From Kingdonia uniflora (Eukaryota > Streptophyta > Magnoliopsida > Ranunculales > Circaeasteraceae), in contig JACGCM010001664.1 in assembly GCA_014058105.1 (NCBI GenBank), positions 1,240,001 through 1,304,000 of the forward strand: 64,000 nucleotides of DNA, given 5' to 3'. Below, one piece after another: positions 1-11,745 of this stretch. The notes under the pieces were generated by a model. That model was not told the origin of the DNA, did no database searches, and was given only the letters and a program-made list of their open reading frames with translations. The position numbers and the translations under genes were made by a program. Numbering within the stretch: position 1 is the stretch's first letter; each line of letters opens with the position of its first letter.

Positions 1-430
1 TTGAGGATTAAGTGGTATCGGTATTCCAGTTACGATTCTCGGGGGTGATTGTGGTTTATGGTCTCTACACGTGACCGTCTCAAGCAAACGAAGGAGAAGC
101 TAGTAAATTTGTTGACGATTCACCGAAAACCTAACTCGAAGAAGAAGGCCAATTTTGAGATGGGCGATTCTGACGGATCAATTCACAACTTTGAAAATGA
201 CAGTTTTCAACCTAACTACTACTGTAGAGAAGCTGGTAGAACAATTGCGTCTCATGAGCCTTACGAAGGCTTCCGCTTCGGTGAATGACGAGGCTGCTTG
301 TGGAAGAAAAGGGTTCTGGAGGTAGATGGAAACGAGGGTACTGAGGAGATAGATAGTGATTATAGTGATGCCAAATCCATCAAGGAACGATTGGGTATTG
401 GTAAGTCATAGAATCCTATACGTAATCTTC
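1..430. other. Left edge, unassigned
   Basis: A 79-codon plus-strand frame (49-288) begins near a Lys-rich stretch but shows no domain I recognise. It is probably degraded leader or N-terminal gag sequence of the Ty3/gypsy remnant that follows, because the same strand becomes recognisably gag from about 440. No LTR boundary or primer-binding site could be found. Confidence 0.2.
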
Positions 431-1905
431 GTATATATTTTAAGATTGAAATCTGGTATTCAACGGTTCAATCGATGCTGAGATATTGGATAACTGGTTA
501 GATAGGTAAGAAACTTATTTTTTCTTTTACGAATACTCCAATGCTCAGTAAATATGCTTTTTACGTTGAAATTCGCAAGTCGTGCACTCACGTGGTGGAA
601 ATATTATTGAAAATGCCACGATGTAGAAAGTTTGAGTTGGAAAGAATACAAACTATTTGTGGAAAAACAATTTTATCCGATTGGGTATGAGCAAGAGAGA
701 TGATATTAATGGCCGAATTTGCGCCAAAAGTTTGAGCAATCCGTACAGGAGTACACTACGACATTTCATAACCATGCTTTGGTTTTGGACATTGATATGG
801 ACGAGTATGACATGTTCATAAAGTACACGGGGGGCTTGTCGGAGTCCATTAGAAGAGAGTTGAAGCTCTTTACTGTGGCCAATATCGAGGACGCTACTGT
901 GAAGGCAATTGCTATTGAAGGTAAATATTTGAAGAGTGACATAGAAGATGACAAGAACAACTCAGGGTACAGGTCTAGTTTGTAAAACAAGCATAAGGGA
1001 GAGTCCAAAGGAGAGGGGTCTTCGTCCAAGTAGAATTATTATAATTATTGTAAGGCGAGTAGGCATATTGTAGATAGATATTGGAAACTGCACTAGCCGC
1101 AGAGGTTGCTGACCTCCCAGATTTAGATAAACCGAATCCTAAGCTTACACTTATGTTTTAGCAGGCTTTGGCTACCGAGGAGGAGAGTCGGGATTAACTT
1201 TTTTATGTTAGTATTCAGACAAATCAGAGCTTAGTTGAGGCCATTGTAGATCCGGGCAGTCAGAAAAATTTAATTTCTGAGGCGTTGGTGAAGAAGATGG
1301 GTTTGACTACTACAGCTCATCTTAAGCCATATGGTTTGAGGTGGATTCAAAATGATACGGATTTGATGATCACGTAGCAGTGTACCTTCAAGTTTACGAT
1401 CACTGAAAGGTTTATTGACATGGTTACGTGTGAGGTGGTTTCTTTGGATGTGTGTCAGGTCATCTTAGATAGCCCTTATCTTTGGGACCGAGATGCGATT
1501 TATTACCATAGAGCTTGCAAGTATCGTCTTGTGAAGGAAGGAAAGGAGTTCCATATCAATGTTTGTAAGGAGCATGTCACTACGTCTAATTTAGTAACGG
1601 CGACTCAGATGAAGCGGTTCGTTAATGGGAGTAGCAAGTTTGTGTTATTGGTGCGGCCGGTTCAAGAGGGTACGTCGGCTAGTATGTTGTCTCCAATGAC
1701 AACGTCTTATAAGCAACAAACCGACATGGGGAAGTTGCAAGAGGAGGTTGTGGTACATTCTAATCACAAACTGTTCCAGTTTTTAGCTACACTTTCTAAG
1801 CTACAACAAGCTCGCCAGATGAAGGGGATGTTGTATCCCCAACAATTCCCCTTAATTATGCAGTATAAGAAGGGAGTGGACAAAATGGCTGATAGGTTAT
1901 CTTGA
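430..1905 (+). pseudogene. Ty3/gypsy gag-protease remnant
   Basis: This is the 5' half of a retrotransposon polyprotein. At 440-985 lies a retrotransposon gag domain, clearest at 719-985 (QSVQEYTTTFHNHAL, YTGGLSESIRRELKLF). Just after it is a decayed CCHC knuckle near 1030-1095. A retropepsin-like segment follows at about 1200-1560: VDPGSQKNLISEALVKKMGL carries D-P-G where active enzymes have D-S/T-G, and the later VCQVILDSPYLWDRDAI stretch is typical of this protease family. The track breaks at several stops and frameshifts, including TAG at 1376-1378. No reverse transcriptase follows; homology stops near 1905. It is a truncated, inactive copy. Clade not determined. Confidence 0.8.
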
Positions 1906-2037
1906 CCCCCATTACTAACTACTTCCACTATGTTGGTAGTCTTGCAGATGCGGCCTATTTTTCCATCAGAGTATGTCGCCATATATGATACCAAGGGGCG
2001 TAGTATGTTTCGCCAAAAGTTGCTGCAAGGCAAAAAC

Positions 2038-2425
2038 CATTTAGTGACGGGCAAAGACCGTCGGATCGCTGCCGCAATTTATGGTGTCAGCAAAAGTTTG
2101 GCGACAGTAAAAACCTTCACTGTACACAATAATTTTCAAGACAAGTATTTTACGTCGCAGTTTCTTGCTTATTCACGACGGCAGATTCCGTCGCTAAACA
2201 TTTTGGGGCACTGCCTTTTACGGCAGTTTAAGTTGTCATCTAAGATAATCATTCGTCGTATAAAATTATCCGTCACTATCTATTGTGACGTAATTTATTT
2301 GTCGCCGACAAAAAATTGTTTGTCATTTGTTCTTTTAAATTTTAGCTTTTGTGATAATAGAATTTTGTCGACATTGAGTTTTAGGAACAACATTTTCCGA
2401 CGGATAATATTCATCGCCAAAAATA
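2038..2425. mobile_element. Possible non-autonomous TIR element rich in GACGG/CCGTC
   Basis: The interval is studded with GACGG and CCGTC/CGTCGC words. Its two ends are imperfect inverted copies: TTTAGTGACGGGC then CCGTCGG at the left, and the reverse complement of the right end reads TTTGGCGATGAA then CCGTCGG. Such words are common in subterminal repeats of plant CACTA-type elements and their MITE derivatives. No CACTA terminus or clear target duplication was seen, so the superfamily is uncertain. The 171-codon frame across it (1930-2445) is not a gene. Confidence 0.4.
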
Positions 2426-4136
2426 TTTATACCAAGGAAAAATAAATAAATATATATTTATACACATAGCTGTATATGATAAAAAGAGTAATCTTGCAAT
2501 TAAATTAGAATTGTATCTTATATTATAAAACTTAAAGTCAGATATAGAAATAAGAAAAAACCCAAAGATAAACATTCCTACTGCTATAACTTGATTCACA
2601 AAATAATAGAATTCATAAAAACCAATTTCATTCATTCGTAAGTGTTTGAGTATTCAAGTACACTTGCTCTATAGGTGAATTACATGCGACAATCAAAAAG
2701 ATCATAAGCTTTATTCCTTGCAATTCCAGCATCCGCAACGTACCAGTGTTAAGATCTAGCAATAACAATCATATGTGGTATTATTCAAGGGAAATAATGA
2801 AAAAAGAATAATTGAATGAGCAACTTTATAACCAATCCATACCTGTTATTTGAACGTTTGAATTGAATATGCCGTTGATCTGTAGTTTTAGACAACCATT
2901 GTAGTTTTAAAACTATTGCAAATCAAATAATATTCTGGTTAACCCGTCCAAAGTTGTGCCCTAGAATCGGATTCGAAATTGGAATTGTTGAGTTCGATGA
3001 CGATTCGAGAAGATGCTTGATGCTTGAGGTATCAATGGCAGTTCTAGAGAGAGAGAGGGATGAATATATCACAGCACATGCAGCAAAGTAGGTTATTCCC
3101 AAGTTTTCGGAAATAGACCTTCAGGGGTCCTGCACCTGAAATAATCTACGGAAAACCTATAATAATAGGATTGGTTGCTGCAGAATTGGCAAGAAGTGAA
3201 GTTCTAGTAGCTTAATGGGCCAACTTTTTGCGATGACAACAGTTCTACTTTTTCTTCCATCTTGATTCCCTTATTGAAAGGTGTGACCGTTGAATCAAAA
3301 TCAGATAGGGTAATGAAATATACTTCTGGGATGCTGACTAGTCGATTCCAATGTTGGGTTTGGCAGTCTTATTCCTACAGAATAAATTAGCAGTGATACA
3401 AGATCAGGAAGAACCCAACGAGTGAGTGAGAAAAGCAGAATCTTCTGACATGACTGAGCTCAGGAAGTTATTACATGAGGGGCTGCGTAGGTGTTACATA
3501 CATGAAGAATTCTGACTGGCTACTAATTCTCCTAGATGCTTTATGAATGACTTTCATTGGTTTGAAATGGTTCCTGCTATGGACTTGAAAGCGTAAAACT
3601 GTCATCATCGTACCAGCGAGTTGAGAAGCATTTTAAGTTGTACCTTCTGCATTGAGCAAAGACCTAAAGCCCTCAGGATATACTCACAGAAAAATTAGTT
3701 GTACTTTCAAAAGTAAGCCTGGGACAAATGTAATGTCTATCAATGAAAAGTGTTATGTACCTTGAAATTATGTTGTACCTTATACATTGAGGAATACTTG
3801 TACCACAATTCAACTTAGATAGCAGATATAAAGATTAGTCCAAAGACGTAAACGATTCTTATGGTTTTGATCATCATATCAGACAATCTATGTGATATAC
3901 AAAATCATCAGAAATGTTCAATAGAACATGACATATAATTATGAGAGAAACTTCTAGATGTAGGACTGCCAGATGTGAGAATTCCGGTAAAGGCAAAGAA
4001 TCCTACCATATCATAAAATGCATTATCTAGACTCACTACTCAGTACTTAAAACATAGGTTCCTGGTTTATGTATTTAAAAATAGAACCTATATGTATTCA
4101 TCAGGAAAAATAGAACACAATAAGATAATAACTAAT
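2426..4136. other. AT-rich interval, no gene recognised
   Basis: Open frames are short and no domain is recognised. The minus strand near 3000-3060 has a (CT)n tract followed by a short open stretch that could be a decayed 5' exon, but nothing supports a gene call. Before the Tekay-like element inserted at 4141/14036 this sequence was continuous with 14036-15226, so it is old flanking DNA upstream of the C3HC gene remnant. Confidence 0.3.
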
Positions 4137-4141
4137 CCTAT
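4137..4141. repeat. Target-site duplication CCTAT, left copy
   Basis: CCTAT lies directly outside the left LTR end and is repeated exactly at 14036-14040 outside the right LTR. A 5-bp duplication is standard for Ty3/gypsy integrase and fixes the element borders. Confidence 0.9.
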
Positions 4142-6642
4142 TATCACGCCCTAAAATCCAATAATCGGTAGCTTGACCAATTACTAGATTCGAAGCTGTG
4201 CAAGTCGGGGAAACTACAAATTCGCCCCATAAACAACCAAGCCAAAGACAAGAATCAAGCTCAGTCATTCACTTTAAGCAATAATCATCAGAGTAAAGAA
4301 AGAAAATAACAACGCGGAAGCAAATGATATATATACATATCAGACTGAAAACATAATTACCATATCTCGAATAAAGGACTTCTACACATACTGAGATCAC
4401 AAACAAGAATTTTAAACTAAACGGATCATCAGCGGTAACTACTCCAAACACAGCTGAAGCTCTCAGCAACTCAAGCTACTCAACCTCTAAAAGGGGGGAA
4501 CAATACGAGAGTGAGCAAAATCACGGCTCACTAAAACCCAACAAAGCTAAATAACATAATAGTAAACAGGTGCAGATAAAGATGATGAAGTGAATAAGAT
4601 AGCGTAAGTTTAAAGTAAATGAATAGCAAAATAAGCAATCATAATCCAGGTAATAGAATAATAAAAACAGAAGAATAGAATATATAAGTAACCAGAGTTA
4701 TGATAAAGAATTTAAGAGAAGAGGGAAATTGTGACATGTGGAGATGATGGAATGATATACTAATGATATGATATGATAAACTGGGATAATCCCATAATTA
4801 TCCCTAATGCTGACTGATGCAATGATGAACTAAGGTCTTAATGTTGAATGATTTGATGCTTTAAAACGTGTTACAATCCTATTATAATATTGGTTGATCA
4901 ACCGCAAACATGTTTGACTTAAAGAGACCTATTAAGGGGATACAATGGGTACGATTTATGTCAAGCTCGACCAAGCTAGTGGATAATCACTTGATCAAAG
5001 TGTTCAGGGCTTTTCAACCCACGGAGCCAACGTCCGAACTGTATTTTATTCCATGGAATTTCAACCTCACGAGGATAAGTCTAGCACCGGATTCATACTA
5101 TTTCATACCTTCCCATACTCCCGGATAGGTATATTAGGTATGATAGTGTTCACAACCAGTTCTTCACCTATTATTTTAACCCGATATAAGACTCCTGCGA
5201 TCCTAATAGAGGTTAACCGATGCAGAGCTTTGTTATGTATTTGATCTCGTTAAGTTAAAAGAGTTTTGCATGATTAAAAAGATGATACAGATCCCAAGGA
5301 TAAAAAATGCAACAGCCGTAATCCCGGCAAACAAACATAAGAGCGTGGTAAACAATCCTAACCCGAACGCAAACAGTAACTCAGCCACACCATCTAACCT
5401 TAGATAAAACAATAACTTAACCACCACAACGACTAATCAACATCAGTCTCTAGAAGACCGAAACCAACAACAAGAAATGCAGCTACTAGAAATACCACAC
5501 TAATAGCTTCAATCAAAACCCAATGCCAATGCAAGCTATAGTAACTAAGTTACAGAATAACTAACTAAATAGGTTAACAATTATACAGAGAAATAATATG
5601 ATAACAAACCCTAACTAAATCACATGCACTTTTCTACACAAAGTACTACTCTAATCAACATCTATTAACTAGTAAAGGAATTTAGAAATGAAGGGAAAAA
5701 CTCGCCTGATATTAATCCCGAGTTCTGACGAAACTAAAACTGGAATTCCAAACTCAGAATCAGCGATACAGCTAACAAAACATAGGACAAGCTACAATAT
5801 ACAATCACAACAACAATTAAACAAACAAAACCAAGAAACCAATTAATAAGCCAAACCCTAGAAATCAACCCAAAGCCTAATCAGAAGAAAGGAACTGGAG
5901 GAATAAGAAATTACTCACCAAGGATAAATGCGATAATCACTGCGAAGAATCGGCGAGCGAGGGAACATATTGAATTAGAATATGGGGAAGTTGATTGATT
6001 TGGGAAGAGAGTGAGAGAAATGAGAGAGAGAGGAATGAAATGAAAATAACCCCAAAAGGAACAAAACAACCGCAAACTCGTTCGAACGAAGATGGATGTC
6101 GTTCAAACGAAGAGAATATGAAGTCAAAAATTCCAGGGAAGTGCCTCAGTCGTTCGAACGAAAATGGTTCGTGCGAATGGACAAGAAAGTCGTCCGAATA
6201 GACCCAGAAGTCGTTCGAACGAATTGGAGATCTTGGGCCAAGTTCCAGGCGATAAGTCAACTCGTTCGAACGAAGGTGAATGTCATTCGAACGACTACTA
6301 GAAAATCCAAAAAGATCCTCGAACCACATGAATACCCGAACACAGAACAATCCACATAAAAACACCACAACAACACCACCAGCAACACACCAACAACACT
6401 TAACCCAACCAAGTGTCCCCGAACACAAAACACAACCACCTCCTCCCAAAAACCACCGAACCACCGAAAACACCGAAACGGAATCATATCCAAACCAGCC
6501 TAAAAAGTAATCAAACGGATGCAGAAGAGATATAAGGAATATGTGGAATGAATGCAGATGCTAAAAAGGATAGGAATATGCAGAAAATAAATAATATAAT
6601 AATATACTAATAAAAAAATAATAAAAAATACGGGTCACTACA
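4142..6642 (-). repeat. 3' LTR of the Tekay-like element
   Basis: About 2501 bp, beginning (element sense) TGTAGTGACCC and ending in CGTGATA, a decayed TG...CA pair. It aligns along its length with 11460-14035. It lacks the TA-rich inverted duplication and a 17-bp segment present in the other LTR (near 12716-12745). Open frames inside (5937-6473, 6280-6510) are by-products of low-complexity sequence. Confidence 0.92.
6078..6294. promoter_or_regulatory. Phased TCGTTCGAACGA palindromes in U3 (3' LTR)
   Basis: Twelve-base palindromes or near-palindromes start at 6078, 6099, 6150, 6169 (weak), 6190 (weak), 6211, 6262 and 6283. Within groups the spacing is 21, 19, 21, 21 and 21 nt. In element sense they lie about 350-560 nt into the LTR, in U3. 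Two helical turns between sites suggest protein binding on one face of the DNA; the binding factor is unknown. Confidence 0.6.
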
Positions 6643-6657
6643 ATCTACCCTCCTAAA
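6643..6657 (-). other. Polypurine tract
   Basis: In element sense the sequence next to the 3' LTR reads TTTAGGAGGGTAGAT, a purine-rich run placed where second-strand synthesis is primed in LTR retrotransposons. Confidence 0.75.
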
Positions 6658-7952
6658 AAGAAATTTCGCCCCGAAAATCTACACGTACCACAGCCCGAGA
6701 ATAACTGCGGATAATGCCCCTTCACATCGGCCTCTAACTCCCAAGTAGCCTCCTCTGGTCCATGTTGACTCCACTGCACTTTCACAAAAGGGATAACCTT
6801 GCTGCGAAGAATCTTCTTCTGGCGATCCAAAATACACACCGGATGCTCTATACTTCCTCAGCATGGAAACATTGAATACGCTGTGAACTCGGTCTAACTG
6901 CGGTGGCAATGCGAAATGGTACGCTAACTCTCCAACTCTGGCCAGAATCTCGAACGGACCAATAAATCTCGGAGCTAACTTCCCTTTCTTGTTGAAATGC
7001 ATCACGCCCTTTATCAGAGAAACCTTCAGCAATACATGATCACCAGTTTCAAACTTTAGAGGTCTCCTATGGATGTTGGCATAACTCTTCTGCTGGCTCT
7101 GTGCTGTACATAATCGATCCCTGATAATCATGACTGCTTCAGTAGTCTCACGAACTAAGTCTGGCCCCAGTAAACTCTGCTCACCAACCTCTGCCCAACT
7201 CAACGGTGATCTGCATGGTCTACCATATAAAGCCTCATACGGTGCCATCCCGATGCTAGATTGAAAGCTGTTGTTATATGCAAACTCTGCCCAAGGTAAA
7301 TACTCGTCCCAGCTACCCTTGAAGTCCAAAACACAAGCCCTAAGCATATCCTCAAAAATCTGGTTCACTCTCTCTTTCTGACCGTCGCTCTGGGGGTAAA
7401 ATGTTGTGCTGAAATCTAATCGGAATCCATAGCTCGCTGGAAACTCTTCCAAAAGTTACCAGTAAATCTGGCATCTCGATCTGATACAATAGATACCGGA
7501 ACCCCGTATAAATGCACTATCTCCCTCATATATAATCTGCTCAGCTCATCAACCGTCAAGGTCTTGCGAACCGGAATAAAATGTACCGATTTGGTCAATC
7601 GTTCTACAATCACCCTAATAGAATCGAGGTTCGTCTTCGTCTGCGGTAAACCCGAAATAAAGTCCATCGTCACGTACTAGCATTTTCACTCTGGAATAGG
7701 TAAAGGTTTAAGCTATCCCGCCAGTTTCTGATGTTCAGCTTTCACTTGCTGACAAATAAAACATTTGGAAACAAATTTAGCAATCTCACGCTTCATATTG
7801 TCCCACCAATAATGCCTCTTCAAGTCCTGGTACATCATCGTACTGCCTAGATGAATAGTGTTCCTTGAACCGTGAACCTCGTTCAAAATCTCATGCTTCA
7901 TCACCTCTGAATCCGGCATGCATAATTTTTCCCCTGTACCTGATATTGCCAT
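6645..7952 (-). pseudogene. Integrase with chromodomain (Tekay-like pol C-terminus)
   Basis: At 7952-7713 lies the N-terminal zinc-binding HHCC region (H...H then CFICQQ). The catalytic core spans 7673-7100: first Asp in MTMDFISGLP, second in IVSDRDARFT, and Glu in GQKERVNQ, so the D-D-E residues are retained. The C-terminal GPFEILARVG and RVHSVFNVSMLRKY blocks follow. The chromodomain (VQWSQHGPEEATWELEAD) is at 6780-6690 but in a different frame. Just after MLRKY, near 6840-6850, a linker is missing and the frame shifts. Further breaks occur near 7440 and 7675-7715. The chromodomain normally tethers integration to particular chromatin. Confidence 0.9.
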
Positions 7953-7974
7953 CTGAACTTACTGTCCAATCTGG

Positions 7975-8595
7975 TCAGCTAATATCTGAGGCCCAAGACT
8001 GTATTCTAGTATTTTGCTGCTGTGCTTCTATAATCCGTAAATTCAATGAAGGTTGAACCCTTAAATTTTCAAGGAAACTACCCGTACCACGTGAGCACAA
8101 ACTCAGCCTAGAATCTGCCACATCGCGAAGCATCAGCCACTCACAAATCATCAGACGTAAAAGGAATCCCCTAGGCAAACGGTTCAAAGCGTCAGCCACC
8201 ACATTCGCCTTCCCTGGGTGATACTGTAAGTCGACGTCATAGTCCTTCAGGAACTCCATCTATCTGCGCTGTCTCATATTTAGCTCTTTCTGTGAGAAAA
8301 GGTATCGCAAACTATTATGATCAGAAAAGAGCTTGAACCTCTCTCTGTAAAGATAATATCGCCAAATCTTCAATGCATAAACCACTGCTGCCAACTCAAG
8401 GTCATGAGTAGGATAGTTCCTCTCGCACACCATAAGTTGTCTCGAAGTATAAGCCACTACCTTCCTTTCTTGCATCAGAATACAACCCAGTCCACTGGGC
8501 AAAGCGTCACTATAAACCATATACTTCTGCCCACTGGACGAAACAATAAGTATAGGTACTGTAGTCAATCTCTTCTTCAACTCTGTGAAAGCCAA
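7975..8595 (-). pseudogene. RNase H domain (Tekay-like pol)
   Basis: Two same-strand frames, 8595-8260 and 8259-7975, give an RNase H of the Ty3/gypsy type: [16 protein letters not shown] with the first Asp, [20 protein letters not shown] with the Glu, and [18 protein letters not shown] with the second Asp. The tail [18 protein letters not shown] marks its end before integrase. A stop near 8259 breaks the frame. RNase H degrades the RNA strand during reverse transcription. Confidence 0.88.
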
Positions 8596-8631
8596 ATCAC
8601 ATCTCTCATCCTAAACGAATCTAACGTCCTT

Positions 8632-9437
8632 CTACTTCAAGCGAGTCAAAGGTGCTGCAATCCGCGAAAAGCCCTTAATGAATTTGCAGTAGTAACCGGC
8701 AAATCCTAAAAAGCTGCAAATTTTTGCAATATTAGTCTGCTGAACCCAATCGGCAACTGCCTCAACCTTCGAAGGATCTACTGCAATACTATCCTTGGAC
8801 ATAACATGCCCTTGAAATTTCACCTCCTTCTGCCAAAAGTCACACTTCTCGAGCTTAACGAACAATGTGTTCTCCCTCAAGGTCTGCAAGGCAACTCTCA
8901 AGTGTTCCTCGTGCTCGGCATCAGTCTTCGAATAGATCAAAATGTCATCCACGAACATGATGACGAACTGGTCTAGAAATGGTCGGAAAACCCAGTTTAT
9001 CAAATCCATAAAGGCTGCGGGGGTGTTTGTCAAACCAAACGGCATAACCTGAAACTCATAGTATCCATAACGCGTCCTGAATGCTGTCTTAGAAATATCC
9101 TATTTCTTGATCCTCAACTGATGGTAACCTGATCTGAAATCAATCTTTGAAAAGAACTGTGCTCCCGAAGCTGGTCAAATAAGTTCTCGATCCTAGGTAA
9201 GGGATATTTGTTCTTGATTGTGGCTTTGTTTTTGTCTCGCGTTAATCAATACACAGACGTATCGATCCGTCCTTCTTTTTTGCAAACAAAACTGGCGCTC
9301 CCCATGGTGAAGTACTCGGCCGAATGAACTTCTGAATCCTTCAACTCATAAATCTGATCATAAAATTCCTTCAGCTCAATTGGTGCCATACGATTCAGAG
9401 CCTTCGAAATCGAAGCCGTACCAGGTAAAAGATCCAT
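8632..9437 (-). pseudogene. Reverse transcriptase (Tekay-like pol)
   Basis: The N-terminal part (9437-9246) begins DLLPGTASISKALNRMAP and contains a decayed FVCKKEGR block. The palm (9045-8632) starts at [12 protein letters not shown] and holds FVDDILIYS, the catalytic Y/F-V-D-D motif with both Asp residues. [20 protein letters not shown], the usual connection to RNase H, follows. Between 9245 and 9046 the frame is disrupted, removing a clean reading of the middle RT motifs. Confidence 0.9.
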
Positions 9438-9988
9438 GCTAAAATCAATCTCTCTCGCTGGCGGTAAACCGGAATCTGATGGAAGATGTCGGAATAGTCA
9501 CAAACCACCGGAATCGAGCTAACGTCCTCACCGGAGGACTCTAACTCTAAGAAAGCCAATAAGCTGTCCCCTGATGGCGCAGGTTCCGAACTAGTAAACA
9601 CGAACTGCTTCTCCCCAAGAATACTAAACGTAACTGTCTTCTCGAAATAGTTTAAGGTAACCCGATGCGTTGACAACCAGTCTATACTGAGGATGATGTC
9701 AAACTCCTGCATCGGTAATACTAACAAGTTTGCTGAAAGAATGCGACCACAAACAACTATCGGGAAATCTCTACAAATACAAGAGATGAACACTGAAGAA
9801 TTAAGAGGAGTACCCACAAAAATCTCATTAAGCAATAAAGAAGACTCAAAACTAATAGTGCAGAGGAATGAATATGCTTTGAATGAATGCGATGCACCGA
9901 AATCGAAAAGAACACGAGCGGGCGAATAAGAGATATGGATCGTACCTTCCTCCACCGGTGGAGTGGTGCGTGCACCTCGCCTCCCCAC
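9438..9988 (-). pseudogene. Aspartic protease (Tekay-like)
   Basis: The catalytic loop reads VLFDFGASHSF, where the normal D-S-G-A-S-H-S-F has Ser replaced by Phe, expected to disable the enzyme. Downstream FDIILSIDWLSTHRVTLNY is the standard flap-to-C-terminal block of Ty3/gypsy proteases. The frame shifts into the RT frame near 9437-9395. The family function is maturation of the Gag-Pol polyprotein. Confidence 0.85.
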
Positions 9989-9999
9989 TGTATATATCT

Positions 10000-11281
10000 T
10001 GCCCTGTCCGCGACCCTGACCCTAACCCTAACCCTGTTGTTGTCCTGGATGCTGCAATCTCTGTTGACCTGGATGGCTAGAAACTAGCTGTCTACTCTGT
10101 GGACCCTGGAACTTTCGTTGTGGAAACTGCTGAGTTTACTGCGATCGCGGTTGATAACCAACCGGACTCTGAAACTGTCTCAATTGCGGTTGACCTTTGA
10201 CTGGTTAAGGACAATATTGCTTGACGTGCCCCGTATCTCCGTAATTCCTACAAGCAAACTGTGCTCTCATAAAATACTGTCCGCCCATAACTCTAGCAGA
10301 AGTACCCTCAAACCACTGCCTCTTCGAACCCAAGCTATCGTACTGAGTCTAAACTGCCTTGCCCTTATCGGGTCTTTAGTCCTGTCTCTACTGGCCCCTC
10401 AAGTCCTTGGACTTGCGATCCTCGGCATCGTTTTGTTCTAAAGCCAAGGCATTAGACAAAACTTCTCTATACGTACTGGTACCGGAGGTAATCAATAACC
10501 TCCTAAAATATGGACGAAGACCCTTCAGGAACTTCATCTTCATTTGTTCTTCATCATTAACAATGAACGGAACATAATGAGAAAGCTCGTTAAATCGCTG
10601 ATCGTACCTCGATATGCTCATATCACCCTGCTTCAGCATATAGAACTCAGAAATGCAGGCGTCTCTATAACTCTGAGAAAAGTACTTATCAAAGAAGCGA
10701 TCTTGGAAGGATGCCCAAATTATTGGAGTCTCCACTATGGTCCTCTTGGACGTATCCCACTAATGATCTGCCTCGCCCTGAAGTAGATACGTCGCAAGTA
10801 TCACCCGCTGATCGTTAGGACACTTCATCGCGTCCAAAGTCTTCTTAATAGACTTGAACCATGCCTCTGCCTCAGAAGGAACCAGCATGCCAGAAAATAT
10901 AGGATGTTTGTATCTTTGAAGCTACTCTAAGTAACTGTGCTCTCTGGTCGCTGGGATCTTAGCCTGCTGAAAATAGACTGCAAAACCCTCCATGAACTGT
11001 TTCATCTCTGCGAAAACACCGGAAGCAACTGTAACTGGTAAAATGCCTGCCTGCTCTAGAATCACTGGAGTAGGTAGGGTACCCTGATGAATCTAAACCC
11101 TCGATACTTTCCTTACACCGACTCTAGCCTCTGAAGCTATCTGCTCATTCTGAACGATCGGAACAGATCTCAGACTCTCCTGACTACTCGTTGGTTCACC
11201 AGCTACTGCCCCACTGCGTAAACCCTCACGAATACCATCACGGGTTCTTGTGCGACCTCAACCTCTGCCACCTCTAGCCAT
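10000..11281 (-). pseudogene. Gag (Tekay-like)
   Basis: The start is placed at the ATG complementary to 11281-11279, 163 nt after the PBS, giving an N-terminus MARGGRG typical of the family and an immediate CGA-to-TGA type stop. The core gag domain (10735-10388) has WASFQDRFFDKYFSQSYRD and EFYMLKQGDMSISRYDQRFN. The zinc knuckle near 10270-10205 reads CRNYGDTGHVKQYC, with Tyr in place of the second Cys. A Gln/Gly-rich stretch near 10040-10000 joins it to protease. Several internal stops. Confidence 0.85.
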
Positions 11282-11443
11282 CTGTACGAATAAAGGAAAC
11301 ACAGCTAAGAAAAGGAGGAAAGGAATAGGAACTGGAAAGGAATATGATAAAATGCATAAAATCCAAAAAGAATCGATCCTAACTCCGTCTAATGAATAAC
11401 TCGTCAAATGATTAACAAGAACAGAGATAGGGATTGACCTATA

Positions 11444-11455
11444 GCTCTAATACCA
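11444..11455 (-). other. Primer-binding site for initiator tRNA-Met
   Basis: In element sense, 4 nt after the 5' LTR end, the sequence reads TGGTATTAGAGC. The usual tRNA-iMet primer-binding site is TGGTATCAGAGC, so there is one mismatch. It fixes the LTR edge at 11460. Confidence 0.9.
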
Positions 11456-11669
11456 AGTCTGTCACACTCCAAAATCTAATAATCGGTAGCTTGACCAATT
11501 ACTAGATTCAAAGCTGTGCAAATCGGGGAATCCATTGATTTTCCCCACAAACAACCAAGCCAAAGACAAGAATCAAGCTCAGTCATTCACTTTAAGCAAT
11601 AATCATCAGAGTAAAGAAAAAAAATAACAACGCGGAAGAAAATGATATATATATATATATATATATATA

Positions 11670-11687
11670 TCGAGATATTGTTTTCAG

Positions 11688-11727
<40 letters not shown>

Positions 11728-11745
11728 CTGAAAACAATATCTCGA
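11670..11745. repeat. Perfect 76-bp inverted repeat with (TA)n loop
   Basis: The left arm runs TCGAGATATTGTTTTCAGTC (from 11670) and is exactly inverted on the right, ending at 11745, with (TA)n between. The other LTR has one orientation only (4344-4373). The duplicated arm therefore arose after insertion, most simply by template switching at the TA repeat. Confidence 0.9.

Noticed and set aside
1930..2445. 171-codon plus-strand ORF
   Set aside because: It starts in the retrotransposon tail and runs through the GACGG-rich element. It has no domain and spans two unrelated repeats.
5937..6510. ORFs of 76-178 codons on both strands of the 3' LTR (also at 13424-13926)
   Set aside because: They lie in U3 with phased palindromes and ACC-rich low complexity, are not conserved in frame between the two LTRs, and show no domain.
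10013..10036. Telomere-like CCCTAACCCTAACCCTG run
   Set aside because: On the minus strand it is the Gln/Gly-rich Gag linker of the Tekay-like element, with CAG codons changed to TAG. It is short and in the right place for that linker, so it is not a telomere relic.
9883..10087. Plus-strand frames containing LTLTLTL-type repeats
   Set aside because: They are the reverse strand of the Gag/protease junction of the Tekay-like element.
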